Source: Mastigocoleus testarum BC008 | Lineage (GTDB): Bacteria; Cyanobacteriota; Cyanobacteriia; Cyanobacteriales; Nostocaceae | Length of the DNA: 52,955 nt | NCBI RefSeq assembly: GCF_001456025.1 | Contig: NZ_LMTZ01000154.1 | Location: forward strand, 5,973-58,927 | Direction: 5' to 3' | Part shown: positions 9,003-18,700 of the stretch, in pieces | Layout of the letters: each line of letters opens with the position of its first letter | Numbering within the stretch: position 1 is the stretch's first letter | The notes under the pieces: generated by a model | What the model was told of the DNA's origin: nothing | Seen by the model: the letters and a program-made list of their open reading frames with translations, nothing else | Database searches by the model: none | Program-made: the position numbers and the translations under genes

Positions 9003-9918
9003 TCTTTGGTTTAACAATTTTGGCAATTCCAAAAGCTACAGCAAAACAAACAACCGACCCTAAAACTCCAGCAATGCTAGTACCTACTCCCTCATTACCA
9101 TTAAATGTATAGTCTGAAAATGGTGTGGGTAAAGATACTCGCACGTTATCTGCTAGACCTATAAATCCGTTGTCCTCAGCCACCCTTTCTAAACCATCGG
9201 GCCAAGCCGAAGCAAACAAAGATAACACTCCCGCAATCAATAAAATACTGATAACTGGAACTACCCAACCGCGAACTTGTTTCTCTTCTCCTGGTAATAG
9301 GTCCGGTCTAGCTTGAGAAAGATAGGCTAATACTCCACCGGTGATTAATCCTTCTCCAATACCAATCAAGATATGAACACCAGTCATCGCTGGTAAAACA
9401 ATATTTACCTTTCCAGTACCGGATATGCTAAGTTCAATTGCTGCAAAAATTGCCGCCGCGACTACACTTAATGCAGCCGCAATTCCACCAGCAAGAGGTA
9501 AACGACTTTTAGACCCACCCAGCAATCGTTGCAAAGTTTGAGTTAATATCCATGCTACCCAAACTCCAATTACAGCCATATTAAAAATATTGGCTCCTAA
9601 AGCTGTAATACCGCCATCAGCAAATAATACCGCCTGAATAATTAAAACAGTAGCAATACACAATGCACCAGCCCAAGGACTACCCAAAACAATCGCTGCT
9701 AATGCTCCACCTAGTAAATGACCGCTAGTGCCGCCAGCTACAGGAAAATTTATCATCTGCGCTGCAAAGATAAAGGCTGTAGTTAAACCTAATACAGGGG
9801 CACGACGAATACCAAAAGCCTCTTTGGAGCGTCCTAATGCCAAACCTAATACTGCTACACTTGCCAAACTTGTAGCTGCTGCTACAGATGGAGAAACAAA
9901 ACCATCTGGTATATGCAT
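8995..9918 (-). CDS. cbiM: Co/Ni ECF transporter substrate subunit CbiM fused to PDGLE (CbiN-like) domain
   Basis: This is the metal-specific S-component. I placed the start at the ATG giving MHIPDGF, because the N-terminal Met-His is a metal ligand in the CbiM/NikM family. The frame extends upstream only through a TTG at 9975. The membrane part carries the conserved FAAQMINFPVAGGTSGHLLG motif near residue 55. From about residue 225 a second part follows, with SLFASAWPDGLERVAED and a final membrane helix: this is the PDGLE motif of CbiN/NikN. The gene thus encodes a CbiMN or NikMN fusion (307 residues). The stop overlaps the cbiQ start. I see no cobalamin riboswitch upstream. Cobalt for B12 or nickel are both possible. 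Confidence 0.9.
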   Translation of the reverse strand: MHIPDGFVSPSVAAATSLASVAVLGLALGRSKEAFGIRRAPVLGLTTAFIFAAQMINFPVAGGTSGHLLGGALAAIVLGSPWAGALCIATVLIIQAVLFADGGITALGANIFNMAVIGVWVAWILTQTLQRLLGGSKSRLPLAGGIAAALSVVAAAIFAAIELSISGTGKVNIVLPAMTGVHILIGIGEGLITGGVLAYLSQARPDLLPGEEKQVRGWVVPVISILLIAGVLSLFASAWPDGLERVAEDNGFIGLADNVRVSLPTPFSDYTFNGNEGVGTSIAGVLGSVVCFAVAFGIAKIVKPKNA

Positions 9919-10268
9919 AATTTTTCGATTAATTAGTGATATAAACCAACAAAAAATACTGTAGCTAATACGCAATCTTCTATGTATTAAATATTGTTTG
10001 AGTTATTTTTTCAATACCCCTATAGGGCATTTTATAAGTTTTTTCATCAATACTAGTGCTTTATTATATGTTGCTAAATATACTTGTGTTTCGCGATGTA
10101 AACTTTATGTAACTTACTTTAATTTGTTGTCTAAAAGTCATTATTAGGTGTAGTGAATTTCTGTAAATATAAAGTTCACTTTAGGAATGAAATTTGTTAG
10201 TCTTAACTCTCTTGTTGTTTAATATTTTAGTTGTTAAATACATATAGCACTTATCAATCAACTTAACT
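9919..10268. other. divergent control region upstream of cbiM
   Basis: This AT-rich region lies between cbiM (leftward) and the thioesterase gene (rightward). The only G/C-rich feature is the palindrome at 10014-10030, listed separately. I looked for a B12 box and did not see one. Confidence 0.5.
10014..10030. promoter_or_regulatory. possible metalloregulator operator (CCCTATAGGG palindrome)
   Basis: ATACCCCTATAGGGCAT contains a perfect 10-base palindrome in an AT-rich region, 96 bases upstream of cbiM. Its shape, AT-flanked C-runs facing G-runs, resembles operators of CsoR/RcnR-type metal repressors. The assignment is inferred from resemblance and position only. Confidence 0.3.
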
Positions 10269-10766
10269 ATGTTGGAAGAAAAAACAGAGCAACCAAAATT
10301 ACCTACTAGCGCCATAGATCGTATTTCACATCAAGCATTTGATGACTGGTTTGAATATCCCATCAGAGTACAACCTCACCATACGGATTACCTTGGTGTT
10401 GTTTGGCATGGTACTTACGTTGCTTGGCTGGAGGAAGCAAGGATAGAATGTTTGCGCTCGATAGGGGTTAATTATGAAGATCTAGTTGCTTTGGGCTGCG
10501 ATCTACCGGTTGTTGAGCTTTCTATACGCTATCACCAGTCTTTAAAACTAGGGACTACTGCTATGGTTAAGACTCGTATGGCTGAAGTAACGGGTGTAAG
10601 GATTAATTGGGATTATGCTATTACTTCTGCCGATATACAAGAACTATATTTAACTGCTCGGGTAACCTTGGTAGCTTTAGATCGCGAAAAGGGTAAAATT
10701 ATGCGTCAGTTACCTGCAAATGTAAAGGATGCACTTGCAAGAATTTCAGGAACCACAAAAAAATAA
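10269..10766 (+). CDS. acyl-CoA thioesterase, hot-dog fold
   Basis: This 165-residue protein belongs to the 4-hydroxybenzoyl-CoA thioesterase-like group. The active-site region reads HHTDYLGVVWHGTYVAWLEEAR (about residues 37-58), with the conserved Asp at the start of the long hot-dog helix and a small, buried turn before it. The second half has the expected beta strands (LPVVELSIRYHQSLKLG). The reaction would be hydrolysis of a small acyl- or aroyl-CoA in the cytosol. The substrate is unclear: it does not look like the short cyanobacterial DHNA-CoA thioesterase of phylloquinone synthesis, which I recall as about 138 residues. It stands alone between long gaps. Confidence 0.8.
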   Translation: MLEEKTEQPKLPTSAIDRISHQAFDDWFEYPIRVQPHHTDYLGVVWHGTYVAWLEEARIECLRSIGVNYEDLVALGCDLPVVELSIRYHQSLKLGTTAMVKTRMAEVTGVRINWDYAITSADIQELYLTARVTLVALDREKGKIMRQLPANVKDALARISGTTKK

Positions 10767-11223
10767 TTTATTTGCTAAACTTCATTGGCTAAATAATTTA
10801 ATAGGCTAGATATTTAGTCCCTAATTCCTGAAAAATTTACTGTAAGGGAACTTTCTCAAATGATGTGGTGTGGGCTGTGCCCACTTTACAAAAAAAATAT
10901 TACTTTGGATGTGTTTTTCGGTACTAAGACACAATTTTATACCCTTAAATTATTATTGTGGTGCAAAATTATGAATTATGGAAAAGTGATTGTTTATTAA
11001 CTACAATTTGGAATAAATGCATTTAATTGTATATTGGGATTCTGGCAGTTTCATTTTGGAATTTCATTTTGGTATCTGAGTGAAATTAATTAACAATTTT
11101 GAATTCAAAATATTGAGTCAGGAATATTGAATTAGGAATAAGAAATATTCATAGGGAACCTATATGTCATTTGATACTAAATATATAGATTATTTTACCT
11201 CAGTACTTGTATTGTGGAGTAAT
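10767..11223. other. intergenic region with GTGGGC hairpin
   Basis: GTGGGC and GCCCAC (10870-10884) form a tight hairpin with a three-base loop about 100 bases after the thioesterase stop, followed by TTTACA and an A run. It could be a weak terminator or a short dispersed repeat. Direct repeats of TTTCATTTTGG follow near 11050. No gene is visible. Confidence 0.45.
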
Positions 11224-11457
11224 TTAATTATTAGTGTCTATTAAGTCTTTAATGGCATCGTTGTTTTCAATTGCTCCGGATACCTTTTGTAAGAATTCAA
11301 ATACGTAACCCACAACATCAAAAGGACTAATATCAAATCCAATCTTTAATAAAACAATAATTGCAGCAACAGTTAGAGCTAGTTTTACTGTAGTCTTAAC
11401 TACTTTAACCAATATTGTAAAGACAATCCAAGCGACTATGAAAGTCAGAATAATCAT
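11224..11457 (-). CDS. small conserved-type membrane protein
   Basis: I set the start at the ATG giving MIILTFIVAW (77 residues), because AAGGA lies about ten bases upstream. The longer frame would begin with TTG at 11487. The first 45 residues are nearly all hydrophobic, enough for two membrane passes with a VKVVKTTVK basic turn between them. The C-terminus is acidic (ENNDAIKDLIDTNN). Similar small membrane proteins are common in filamentous cyanobacteria, but I know no function. Long gaps lie on both sides. Confidence 0.6.
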   Translation of the reverse strand: MIILTFIVAWIVFTILVKVVKTTVKLALTVAAIIVLLKIGFDISPFDVVGYVFEFLQKVSGAIENNDAIKDLIDTNN

Positions 11458-11951
11458 AGAGTTATATTCCTTGTATAATAGCCCCAATAATCGCCCTGCT
11501 CACTAAGCTATATATTGTCGCTCTTAGGCTAGGAGACATCAATCTAAAATAATGTGGCTGGTATACAGCTCGCCATCACTAGAATTAGGAGTTTAAATTC
11601 AAGTACTAATATATACGATAAAATAGCAATTTTTGGGATATTTTATATGTAATGAATAATATTTCAGATAAATAAGAAAAATGATGTAAAAAACTATATT
11701 ATGTCAAATACTTTTCAATGCATAGATATACTTCGAAATCAAAAAGTATCTGCTATTGTTTTTCGGTTACTGAGTGTGCCGATCTATTTTATATTTTCGG
11801 CTTGTTAAGCCCATCCACTACACAAATTGGGAATTCCAACTGAAACAGAGAATACAAAACAAGTAGTTTCCTCGTTCTAAAGCGTAAAGCCATATTACTT
11901 CTAAAATACCCTATCTGTCTTGTGCGTTATGATACCGACTGTATAATTTTT

Positions 11952-12007
11952 GTAAAGACGCAAAACCATGACCTTACGGTCACCCTCAGTGCTTTACGTC
12001 TCTACAT
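11952..12007. repeat. nested inverted repeat
   Basis: An outer 16-base imperfect inverted repeat (TGTAAAGACGCAAAAC against TGTAGAGACGTAAAGC, three mismatches) encloses an inner perfect hairpin TGACC-TTAC-GGTCA. The GAGACGTA core recurs in the hairpin at 15736-15760, so this is probably one family of dispersed hairpin repeats. Confidence 0.6.
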
Positions 12008-12042
12008 TAAAAATTGATGTTTGGATATTATGGTTGGTCGAC

Positions 12043-12069
12043 ACTCCCGCGCCCTAAAGGTCGTGGGAT
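12043..12069. repeat. hairpin resembling an IS200/IS605 end
   Basis: TCCCGCG and TCGTGGGA pair over seven positions (one G-T), then two more pairs after one mismatch, closing on a TAAA loop. The compact CCC...CTAAAG...GGG shape is like the subterminal hairpins at ends of IS605-group elements. No transposase or TnpB coding remains nearby, so it would be a scar. Confidence 0.35.
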
Positions 12070-12153
12070 GTAGCGCTCCGGCACTATAAACCAAATAACA
12101 AATTGGATATTAAATTTCCTCAAAATTCTCAACAATTGTCAGCAATCGAGAAT

Positions 12154-13350
12154 TCATCGTAAAGAAATTACATCGCTCGAAGATTTTAACTCTTGGGTAA
12201 CCTGTAAAACTTCTTGCCTTGCCCACCGGTCTGCAGTCAAAATATCATCTAAGGTTGGATTCAAACGATTGCGATCGCGGTGACGGTCACAAACTAATTC
12301 TATACTGCGGGGAATATCTAGAAACTTAATTTTTTCTTCCAAGAATAGGGCTACTGCTTGTTCATTTGCAGCATTTAATACTGCTGGCATTGAACCACCT
12401 GCTTGACCCGCAGTATAAGCTAAATTCATGCAAGGATACTTTTGATGATCGGGTTCGCGGAAAGTTAAATTTCCAGCTTTTACTAAATCTAACCTTTCCC
12501 ACTCAGTATAAATACGTTCGGGGAAAGATAAAGCATATAGTAAAGGTAAGCGCATATCCGGCCAACCCAACTGGGCCAAAACAGAAGTATCTTGTAATTC
12601 AATGAGGGAGTGGATAATGCTTTGAGGATGAATAACAATCTGAATGTTAGAATAGTCCAACCCAAATAAAAAGTGTGCCTCAATTACTTCTAAACCCTTA
12701 TTCATCAAAGTGGCAGAGTCCACAGTAATTTTTCGCCCCATTGACCAATTGGGATGCTTAAGGGCATCTGCAACTGTAACCTGTGCTAATTTTTCAGTTT
12801 CCCAGTCGCGAAAAGCACCACCAGAAGCAGTTAATAAGATTTTCCGCAAACCACCTTCCGGTACACCTTGCAAACATTGAAAAATTGCTGAATGTTCGGA
12901 GTCTGCAGGTAATAGTTTAACACCATGCTTTGCTACTAAAGGTAGAACGACTGGACCCCCAGCAATTAAGGTTTCTTTATTTGCCAAAGCTATATCTTTA
13001 CCAGCTTCAATTGCAGCAACTGTCGGTAGCAAACCCGCACAACCAACAATTCCTGTAACTACAGTTTCTGCATCACCATGACGGGCAACTTCTATTACTC
13101 CTTCATTTCCCGCAAGTAAAATAGGTTGCGGATCGACATCTTTAATAGCTTCTTTTAGCTCGGGTAACTTTTCTTCAGCAAAAATTGCTGCAATAATGGG
13201 CTTAAACTGCTTAATTTGAGCAGCCAACATTTCCACATTCCGTCCGGCTGCTATTCCCACAATCCTGAACTTTTCTGGATTTTGAGCTACAATTTCTAAC
13301 GTCTGGGTACCAATAGAACCTGTTGAACCAAGAAGTGTAATCGCTTTCAC
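12154..13350 (-). CDS. dxr: 1-deoxy-D-xylulose 5-phosphate reductoisomerase
   Basis: This enzyme converts DXP to 2-C-methyl-D-erythritol 4-phosphate with NADPH and a divalent metal, the committed step of the MEP isoprenoid pathway that feeds carotenoids, phytol and quinones. The 398 residues show the N-terminal nucleotide-binding LGSTGSIGTQTLEI, the catalytic metal region ADSEHSAIFQCL (about 152-163), SGGAFRD, the flexible-loop HPNWSMGRKITVDSATLMNK and the IHPQSIIHSLIE strand. Length is normal. The start is a GTG, supported because the canonical MKAITLLGSTGS begins there. It is monocistronic, with long gaps on both sides. Confidence 0.97.
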   Translation of the reverse strand: MKAITLLGSTGSIGTQTLEIVAQNPEKFRIVGIAAGRNVEMLAAQIKQFKPIIAAIFAEEKLPELKEAIKDVDPQPILLAGNEGVIEVARHGDAETVVTGIVGCAGLLPTVAAIEAGKDIALANKETLIAGGPVVLPLVAKHGVKLLPADSEHSAIFQCLQGVPEGGLRKILLTASGGAFRDWETEKLAQVTVADALKHPNWSMGRKITVDSATLMNKGLEVIEAHFLFGLDYSNIQIVIHPQSIIHSLIELQDTSVLAQLGWPDMRLPLLYALSFPERIYTEWERLDLVKAGNLTFREPDHQKYPCMNLAYTAGQAGGSMPAVLNAANEQAVALFLEEKIKFLDIPRSIELVCDRHRDRNRLNPTLDDILTADRWARQEVLQVTQELKSSSDVISLR

Positions 13351-14566
13351 AATTGCTTATCAGATGAAAAGACAACTCCACTATAAATTGCTTGGGACAC
13401 TCAAGGAAGAATCAGGGGATTGAGGACTAGAATTCGGGGATCGGAGACTTACAATCCCACTGACAATGGTTACTATCTATAAAAGTTATTTCATAAACCA
13501 ATTACAAACTGCATCATTATTAGCTATTTCAATACTTTGCAGTTTTCCCGCTAGAATGTTTGTACTGTTACCGGAGTTATTACCTATTCGTAGAATTTAC
13601 AATACCTAAGGTTAAATACGCATCCCATTAAAACTGACTGAAGAATCTTTAAAATTAATGTTTTTCAGCGAAATATTTGCCTGTAGAAAGTTACTTTAAT
13701 TTATTATTTATTTTTCCTATTTTGGGTCTTTAATTATACTGGTGGCACACAGTATAATATTCAAAATTACACACAAAGTTTATACTGACTTGATGTTAAG
13801 TAAATACTGAATAAAATGTTGTATTAGACACATTGTATTTTATGCTTAATTATACAAGCATGATATTATTTGTTATAATTATCTTGTGGAACGCTAGGGT
13901 TGTCAGTCGAGATAAACTTCAGTATTTATACTGTCAACACAAATATCTAGAGTGTAATATCAATAATGTAGGGTTGTAAGGAACTAACCCTGGAAATATA
14001 AACTAATAATTTAATATTTCCTTAAAAATTGTTCTTGTCGTGTTCAAATATTTAGTTTTTTGAACCATTCATCAATTATAAAAAAACAAGTACTAATAAT
14101 GCATTATTTAGTACTAATTTATTTGATGTTGATAAAGTAAAAATAATGATATTTCGAGAGTATTAGTACTAAGAATAATAAAGCTAATAGTTAACTTTTG
14201 CTTAGTTTAAATCAAGAAAAATCAAATTATCTTTAGGTATAAATTTAACTTTGTCTTTAACAGTAATATTCTGAGGTAATACTAAAATATACATTGTCAA
14301 TGATGAAGGTAATATTTTGCATTCAATAATATTTAATATCCTCTCAAAAAATATTAGTTTTCCGTTGCTTTAATCTCACTTTTTGTGATGCTTAGACATA
14401 AACAAAGTCCGTAAAATCAACTAACCTCCTTTTGTGCTCTTTGTTGATGAAATCTGTTAATTTCTGGATTATCAGACAATCAATGAGTATTTATCTATAT
14501 GGATCTGTAATTATCACCAACCGCCAGTCAAACTTCTGACGTTTACACCCTTGAAGGAGTTATGAA
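13351..14566. other. 1.2-kb intergenic region between dxr and the deacetylase gene
   Basis: This long AT-rich region contains an AGGGTT/AACCCT hairpin near 13969-13990 and a 27-base palindromic element at 14089-14115. A strong anti-sense-oriented Shine-Dalgarno-like AAGGAGGT near 14430 (minus strand) precedes only a 14-codon TTG frame. No gene is supported. The right end, with GAAGGAG, serves the gene at 14567. Confidence 0.5.
14089..14115. repeat. 27-base palindromic element
   Basis: A perfect 14-base palindrome AATAATGCATTATT is flanked on both sides by AGTACT. A further AGTACT lies about 50 bases downstream. Symmetric spacing suggests a dimeric protein-binding site, but the element lies more than 450 bases from the nearest start codon. 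Confidence 0.45.
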
Positions 14567-15481
14567 GTGGAGAAGAATAAGTTCTTTGCTTGGCCCCAAA
14601 GTATACTAATTGGGCTGGCAGCATTAGGTGGTACTCTTAGTTTAAGTTGGATTATGCCAATTAAACCAAGTCTTTTTGAACTGGGGAGTACTAATGCTGT
14701 AGATGCGAGCCCAGAAAAGCTGTTAGCTAAGCCACAAACTCAGAAACAAATTGAATATTTCAAGTTAGCAATGCTAGCTACTTGGCAAAAAGAAGCACGA
14801 GGAAAAGGTTTATATCACACCGTACCAAAAACTTTTTTTGGCAAAACTATTAATTCAGCAAAACTTTCTAGCGAACATAAAGTAATTGCTCTAACTTTTG
14901 ATGATGGACCTTGGCCGGGATATACTGCACAAATACTAGATATTCTAAAAAAAAATCAGGTTAAGGGTACATTTTTTGTAGTCGGGCAAATGTTGCAAAC
15001 TTACCCGCACTTGGGTAAAAGGATAGTAGATGAAGGTCATACGATCGCAAATCATACATGGCACCACTGGTATCACTATTTTAATAAACAGGCTGCTGCA
15101 TTTGAAATAGACCGCACCAGTAATTTGATTTATGAAACCACTGGTGTGAAAACAACCTTATTTCGACCACCAGGAGGAAAATTACACAATGGTTTAGCAG
15201 CTTATGCTAGAAGTAAAAACTATACCGTAGTTATGTGGTCTGCTGATTCGATAGATTACAAACGTCAATCACCATCAACTTTGATTGATCGCGTAATGGG
15301 ACAGTCTACTCCTGGTGGGATAGTATTAATGCATGATGGTGGTGGAAATCGCTCTAATACTGTAGCTGCTCTACCGACGATGATTAAAAAATATCAGGAG
15401 CAAGGCTACCGTTTCGTGACTATTCCAGAATTATTAGAACTTAAAGAAAAACATCAACAAGTAGCATCTACAAAAAAATAA
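14567..15481 (+). CDS. polysaccharide deacetylase (NodB domain)
   Basis: This 304-residue CE4-type deacetylase has an N-terminal membrane anchor or signal (about residues 10-30). It should act outside the inner membrane on an N-acetylated glycan such as peptidoglycan or exopolysaccharide. All five CE4 motifs can be read: TFDDGP (motif 1, catalytic Asp and metal Asp), NHTWHH (motif 2, metal histidines), RPPGG (motif 3), a WSADSIDY region (motif 4) and LMHDGGG (motif 5). The start is a GTG preceded by AAGGAG at seven bases; an ATG five bases upstream is out of frame. It converges with glutamate synthase and shares a bidirectional-type hairpin with it. Confidence 0.9.
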   Translation: MEKNKFFAWPQSILIGLAALGGTLSLSWIMPIKPSLFELGSTNAVDASPEKLLAKPQTQKQIEYFKLAMLATWQKEARGKGLYHTVPKTFFGKTINSAKLSSEHKVIALTFDDGPWPGYTAQILDILKKNQVKGTFFVVGQMLQTYPHLGKRIVDEGHTIANHTWHHWYHYFNKQAAAFEIDRTSNLIYETTGVKTTLFRPPGGKLHNGLAAYARSKNYTVVMWSADSIDYKRQSPSTLIDRVMGQSTPGGIVLMHDGGGNRSNTVAALPTMIKKYQEQGYRFVTIPELLELKEKHQQVASTKK

Positions 15482-15503
15482 AGATTACTTCGATTTATTA
15501 AAA

Positions 15504-15542
15504 TTTTGTGATTTTGTTTTGTGATTTTGTTTTGTGATTTTT
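15504..15542. repeat. tandem 13-base repeat x3
   Basis: Three units of TTTTGTGATTTTG (the last ends in T) follow 22 bases after the deacetylase stop codon. Simple tandem repeat without an evident function. Confidence 0.8.
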
Positions 15543-15735
15543 AATTGCAAGAAAGCGAAATTTAATATAAACAATTTGTTCCCTATTGATACATTAAACC
15601 ACTGATTTCGATTGATTATTCCCAATGTAAAAATACTTACAACATTTTTGGAAAAACAAAACAAGCAGTAATACTTTGATTGAATAATCGTTGTAACTTC
15701 TTCTTTAAGGGTAGATTCCTGTATTAAAACTTCGT

Positions 15736-15772
15736 AGAGACGTAGTAATTCTACGTCTCTCTTAGTTTTTTA
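15736..15772. terminator. bidirectional hairpin terminator between convergent genes
   Basis: AGAGACGTAG, a five-base loop TAATT and CTACGTCTCT form a perfect 10-base-pair stem, followed on the plus strand by a T-rich tract. It sits seven bases from the glutamate synthase stop and could end transcription from both sides. The same GAGACGTA core appears in the inverted repeat at 11952-12007. Confidence 0.65.
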
Positions 15773-15778
15773 GCTACT

Positions 15779-18700
15779 TTACACAGAACTTAACTGTTTG
15801 ACTTTTTGAGGATTTACTTCTGGTCTTTCAGCTTCGGAAGGCGGAACCAAAAGCCAGAACTTGGGTAAGTACTCTTGCCAATTTTGCAAAATTTTCTTGG
15901 CTTTGGCGGAGTTTGTTCGATTGCAATGGGCTTGAATTAAATCTTTGAGTTGCTTTTCACCTGCAGCGGTAATTACCTTTTGAACTTTGACATTATCTTG
16001 ATTGACTAATTCAGGGAAATTGCCATCCTCATCTAGAAAATATGCTAAACCACCAGTCATTCCTGCAGCAACATTACGTCCAACCTTACCTAGAACCACA
16101 ACTACACCACCAGTCATATATTCGCAACAATGATCCCCGGCTCCTTCAATTACAGCTGTTCCTTTAGAATTTCGTACAGCGAACCTTTCTCCTGCTAGAC
16201 CTTGAGCAAATAACATACCACCGGTAGCCCCGTAAATACAGGTATTGCCGATAATTACATTTTGTGAGGGATCATAAGTGACATCAACTGGAGGATTAAT
16301 AATTATTTCACCACCATTCATACCTTTACCAACATAATCGTTGGCTTCACCCTCGAGAGTAAGAATCATTCCCGGAAGATTAAAAGCACCAAAGCTTTGA
16401 CCCGCACTACCTTTGAAGTTCAAATTAATTTCTCCTTCAAAGCCATCGTTCCCATACTTCGCTGCGATTACTCCTGCTAAACGAGTACCAACAGTTCGAT
16501 CAGTATTAACTAGAACAAATGATTTGGTGACGCTAGATTGATTTTGAATTGCAGCTTGAATATCTGCGTCCTTGAGTAGTTTATCATCTAATACATCACC
16601 GTTACTATGTACTTCTTCGTGCTTTAACCAGCTACGATCAGCTTTAGTTTCAGGTAACTGTAATAAACAGTTAAGGTTAAGGGATTGGGTCTTGGTTAAC
16701 TCAACTTCCGAACGAGGTACCAATAAATCTGCACGTCCGACGATTTCTGTGAGAGAACGGTAACCAAATTTTGCAAGTAAAGAACGAACTTCTTCAGCAA
16801 TAAAGTAAAAGAAGTTAACAACTTGTTCGGGAAGTCCAGGGAAACGCTTGCGTAATTCTTCTTTCTGGGAAGCTACACCCACAGGACAATTATTGGTATG
16901 GCAAATCCGCGCCATAATACACCCTTCAGCAATCATGGCGATGGAACCAAAACCGAATTCTTCTGCGCCCATTAAAGCACCCATTAACACGTCCCAACCG
17001 CTCTTAAGACCACCATCAACCCGCAAAATTACTCGATCGCGCAAATTGTTTTCCATTAGAACGCGATGTACTTCCGTTAGTCCCAATTCCCAAGGAGAAC
17101 CAGCGTGTTTAATTGAACTTAAGGGCGAAGCACCTGTTCCACCATCGTGACCGGAAATTTGGATAATATCGGCGTTTGCTTTCGCAACCCCAGCAGCAAT
17201 TGTCCCAATACCAATTTCTGCTACTAACTTCACCGAGACTTTGGCTTGGGGATTAATTTGATGCAAGTCGAAAATTAACTGTGCTAAATCTTCAATGGAA
17301 TAAATGTCATGGTGGGGAGGTGGTGAAATCAGCGTTACACCCGGCTTAGAGCGCCGCAACATGGCAATGTAAGGGCTGACTTTTCTACCTGGTAACTGTC
17401 CTCCCTCTCCTGGCTTAGCACCTTGAGCAATTTTAATCTCAATTTGCTGGGCGCTCATTAGGTACTCTGGGGTAACACCAAAACGTCCCGAAGCAACTTG
17501 TTTAATGGCACTGCAAGCTCGATCTCCATTCCGTAGACCGTTTAAATGGGGTAATGTGGGGGAGTTTCCAGAATCATCCACATCATCTAAAACTTTAAAA
17601 CGTACCGGGTCTTCACCACCTTCCCCAGAATTAGATTTACCGCCAATTCGATTCATAGCGATCGCTAAAGTCTCATGGGCTTCTCTTGAAAGTGCCCCTA
17701 AAGACATTCCACCCGTACAGAAGCGACGTAGAATTTCACTCACCGGTTCAACTTCTTCCAAAGGAATAGAATCTCGATCGCTTTGGAAATCTAGTAAATC
17801 CCGCAAAGCAGTAATCTTTCTATTCTGTAAAGATTGTTTATAAACGCTGTAATGGTCGTAATCTTTCGTGGCGACAGCTTTATGTAGCATTTTTGCCATT
17901 TCTGGATTGTTCATGTGATATTCACCACCACGACGATATTGAACAAAACCCAGATTTTCTAATTTTTTCAGACTTAGTTCGGGGAAAGCCTTACGATGAA
18001 AACTCAATACTTCTTGGGCTAAGTCACTAATACTTAAACCTCCGATCCGTGAAGTCGTACCCCGAAAGCCCATTGCTAACAAATCTTCTCCAATACCAAT
18101 AGCTTCAAAAATTTGTGCTCCTTGATAGCTGGAAAGTAGTGATATTCCCATTTTTGAAAGAATTTTGAGTAATCCAGCCTCGATAGCCTGACGATAGTTA
18201 CTCAAAGATTCTTCCAAACTTAAAGTCGGTACTTTACCACGTTCCATAAATTGTTGGGTTTTTGGATCTTCCCACCAATTTCGAACTGTATCTAATGCCA
18301 TGTAGGGACAAATCGCTGCTGCACCGTAGCCAATCAAGCAAGCAAAATGATGGGTACTCCAACATTGAGCTGTATCAACAACTAAAGATACCTGCATTCG
18401 TAGTCTTTCCCTAATTAAGTGATGGTGCACTGCACCTGCAGCTAGTAGGGGTGGAATATAAGTACGATCGGCATCAATAGCACATTTTTGCTCGACACGC
18501 TCTGTGAGGATAAGTACTTTACTTCCTGAGCGTACTGCTTCTGCTGCTTTCGCTTGCAACGATTCAACTGCTTTTTGTAAGCCTTGGGGACCGTCAGTAA
18601 TATCAAATAATGTTGACAGTTCTACTGTTGTAAAATCTGAATTCTTAATTGCTTCTAACTCAATTTCTGAAATTACTGGTGACTCTAACTTAATTCTGCG

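Larger units (their letters stand above)
11458..12153. other. intergenic region with two hairpin elements
   Basis: This 696-base gap holds two structured repeats near its right end (11952-12007 and 12043-12069), both listed separately. The remainder is AT-rich and shows no supported gene on either strand. Confidence 0.5.

Noticed and set aside
9919..10268. Cobalamin riboswitch upstream of cbiM
   Set aside because: No B12-box or matching helices could be read in the leader.
12489..12683. 64-codon frame inside dxr
   Set aside because: Overlaps dxr on the same strand in another frame; an alternate-frame shadow.
14420..14440. Minus-strand AAGGAGGT in the long gap
   Set aside because: Only a 14-codon TTG-started frame follows; likely coincidental.
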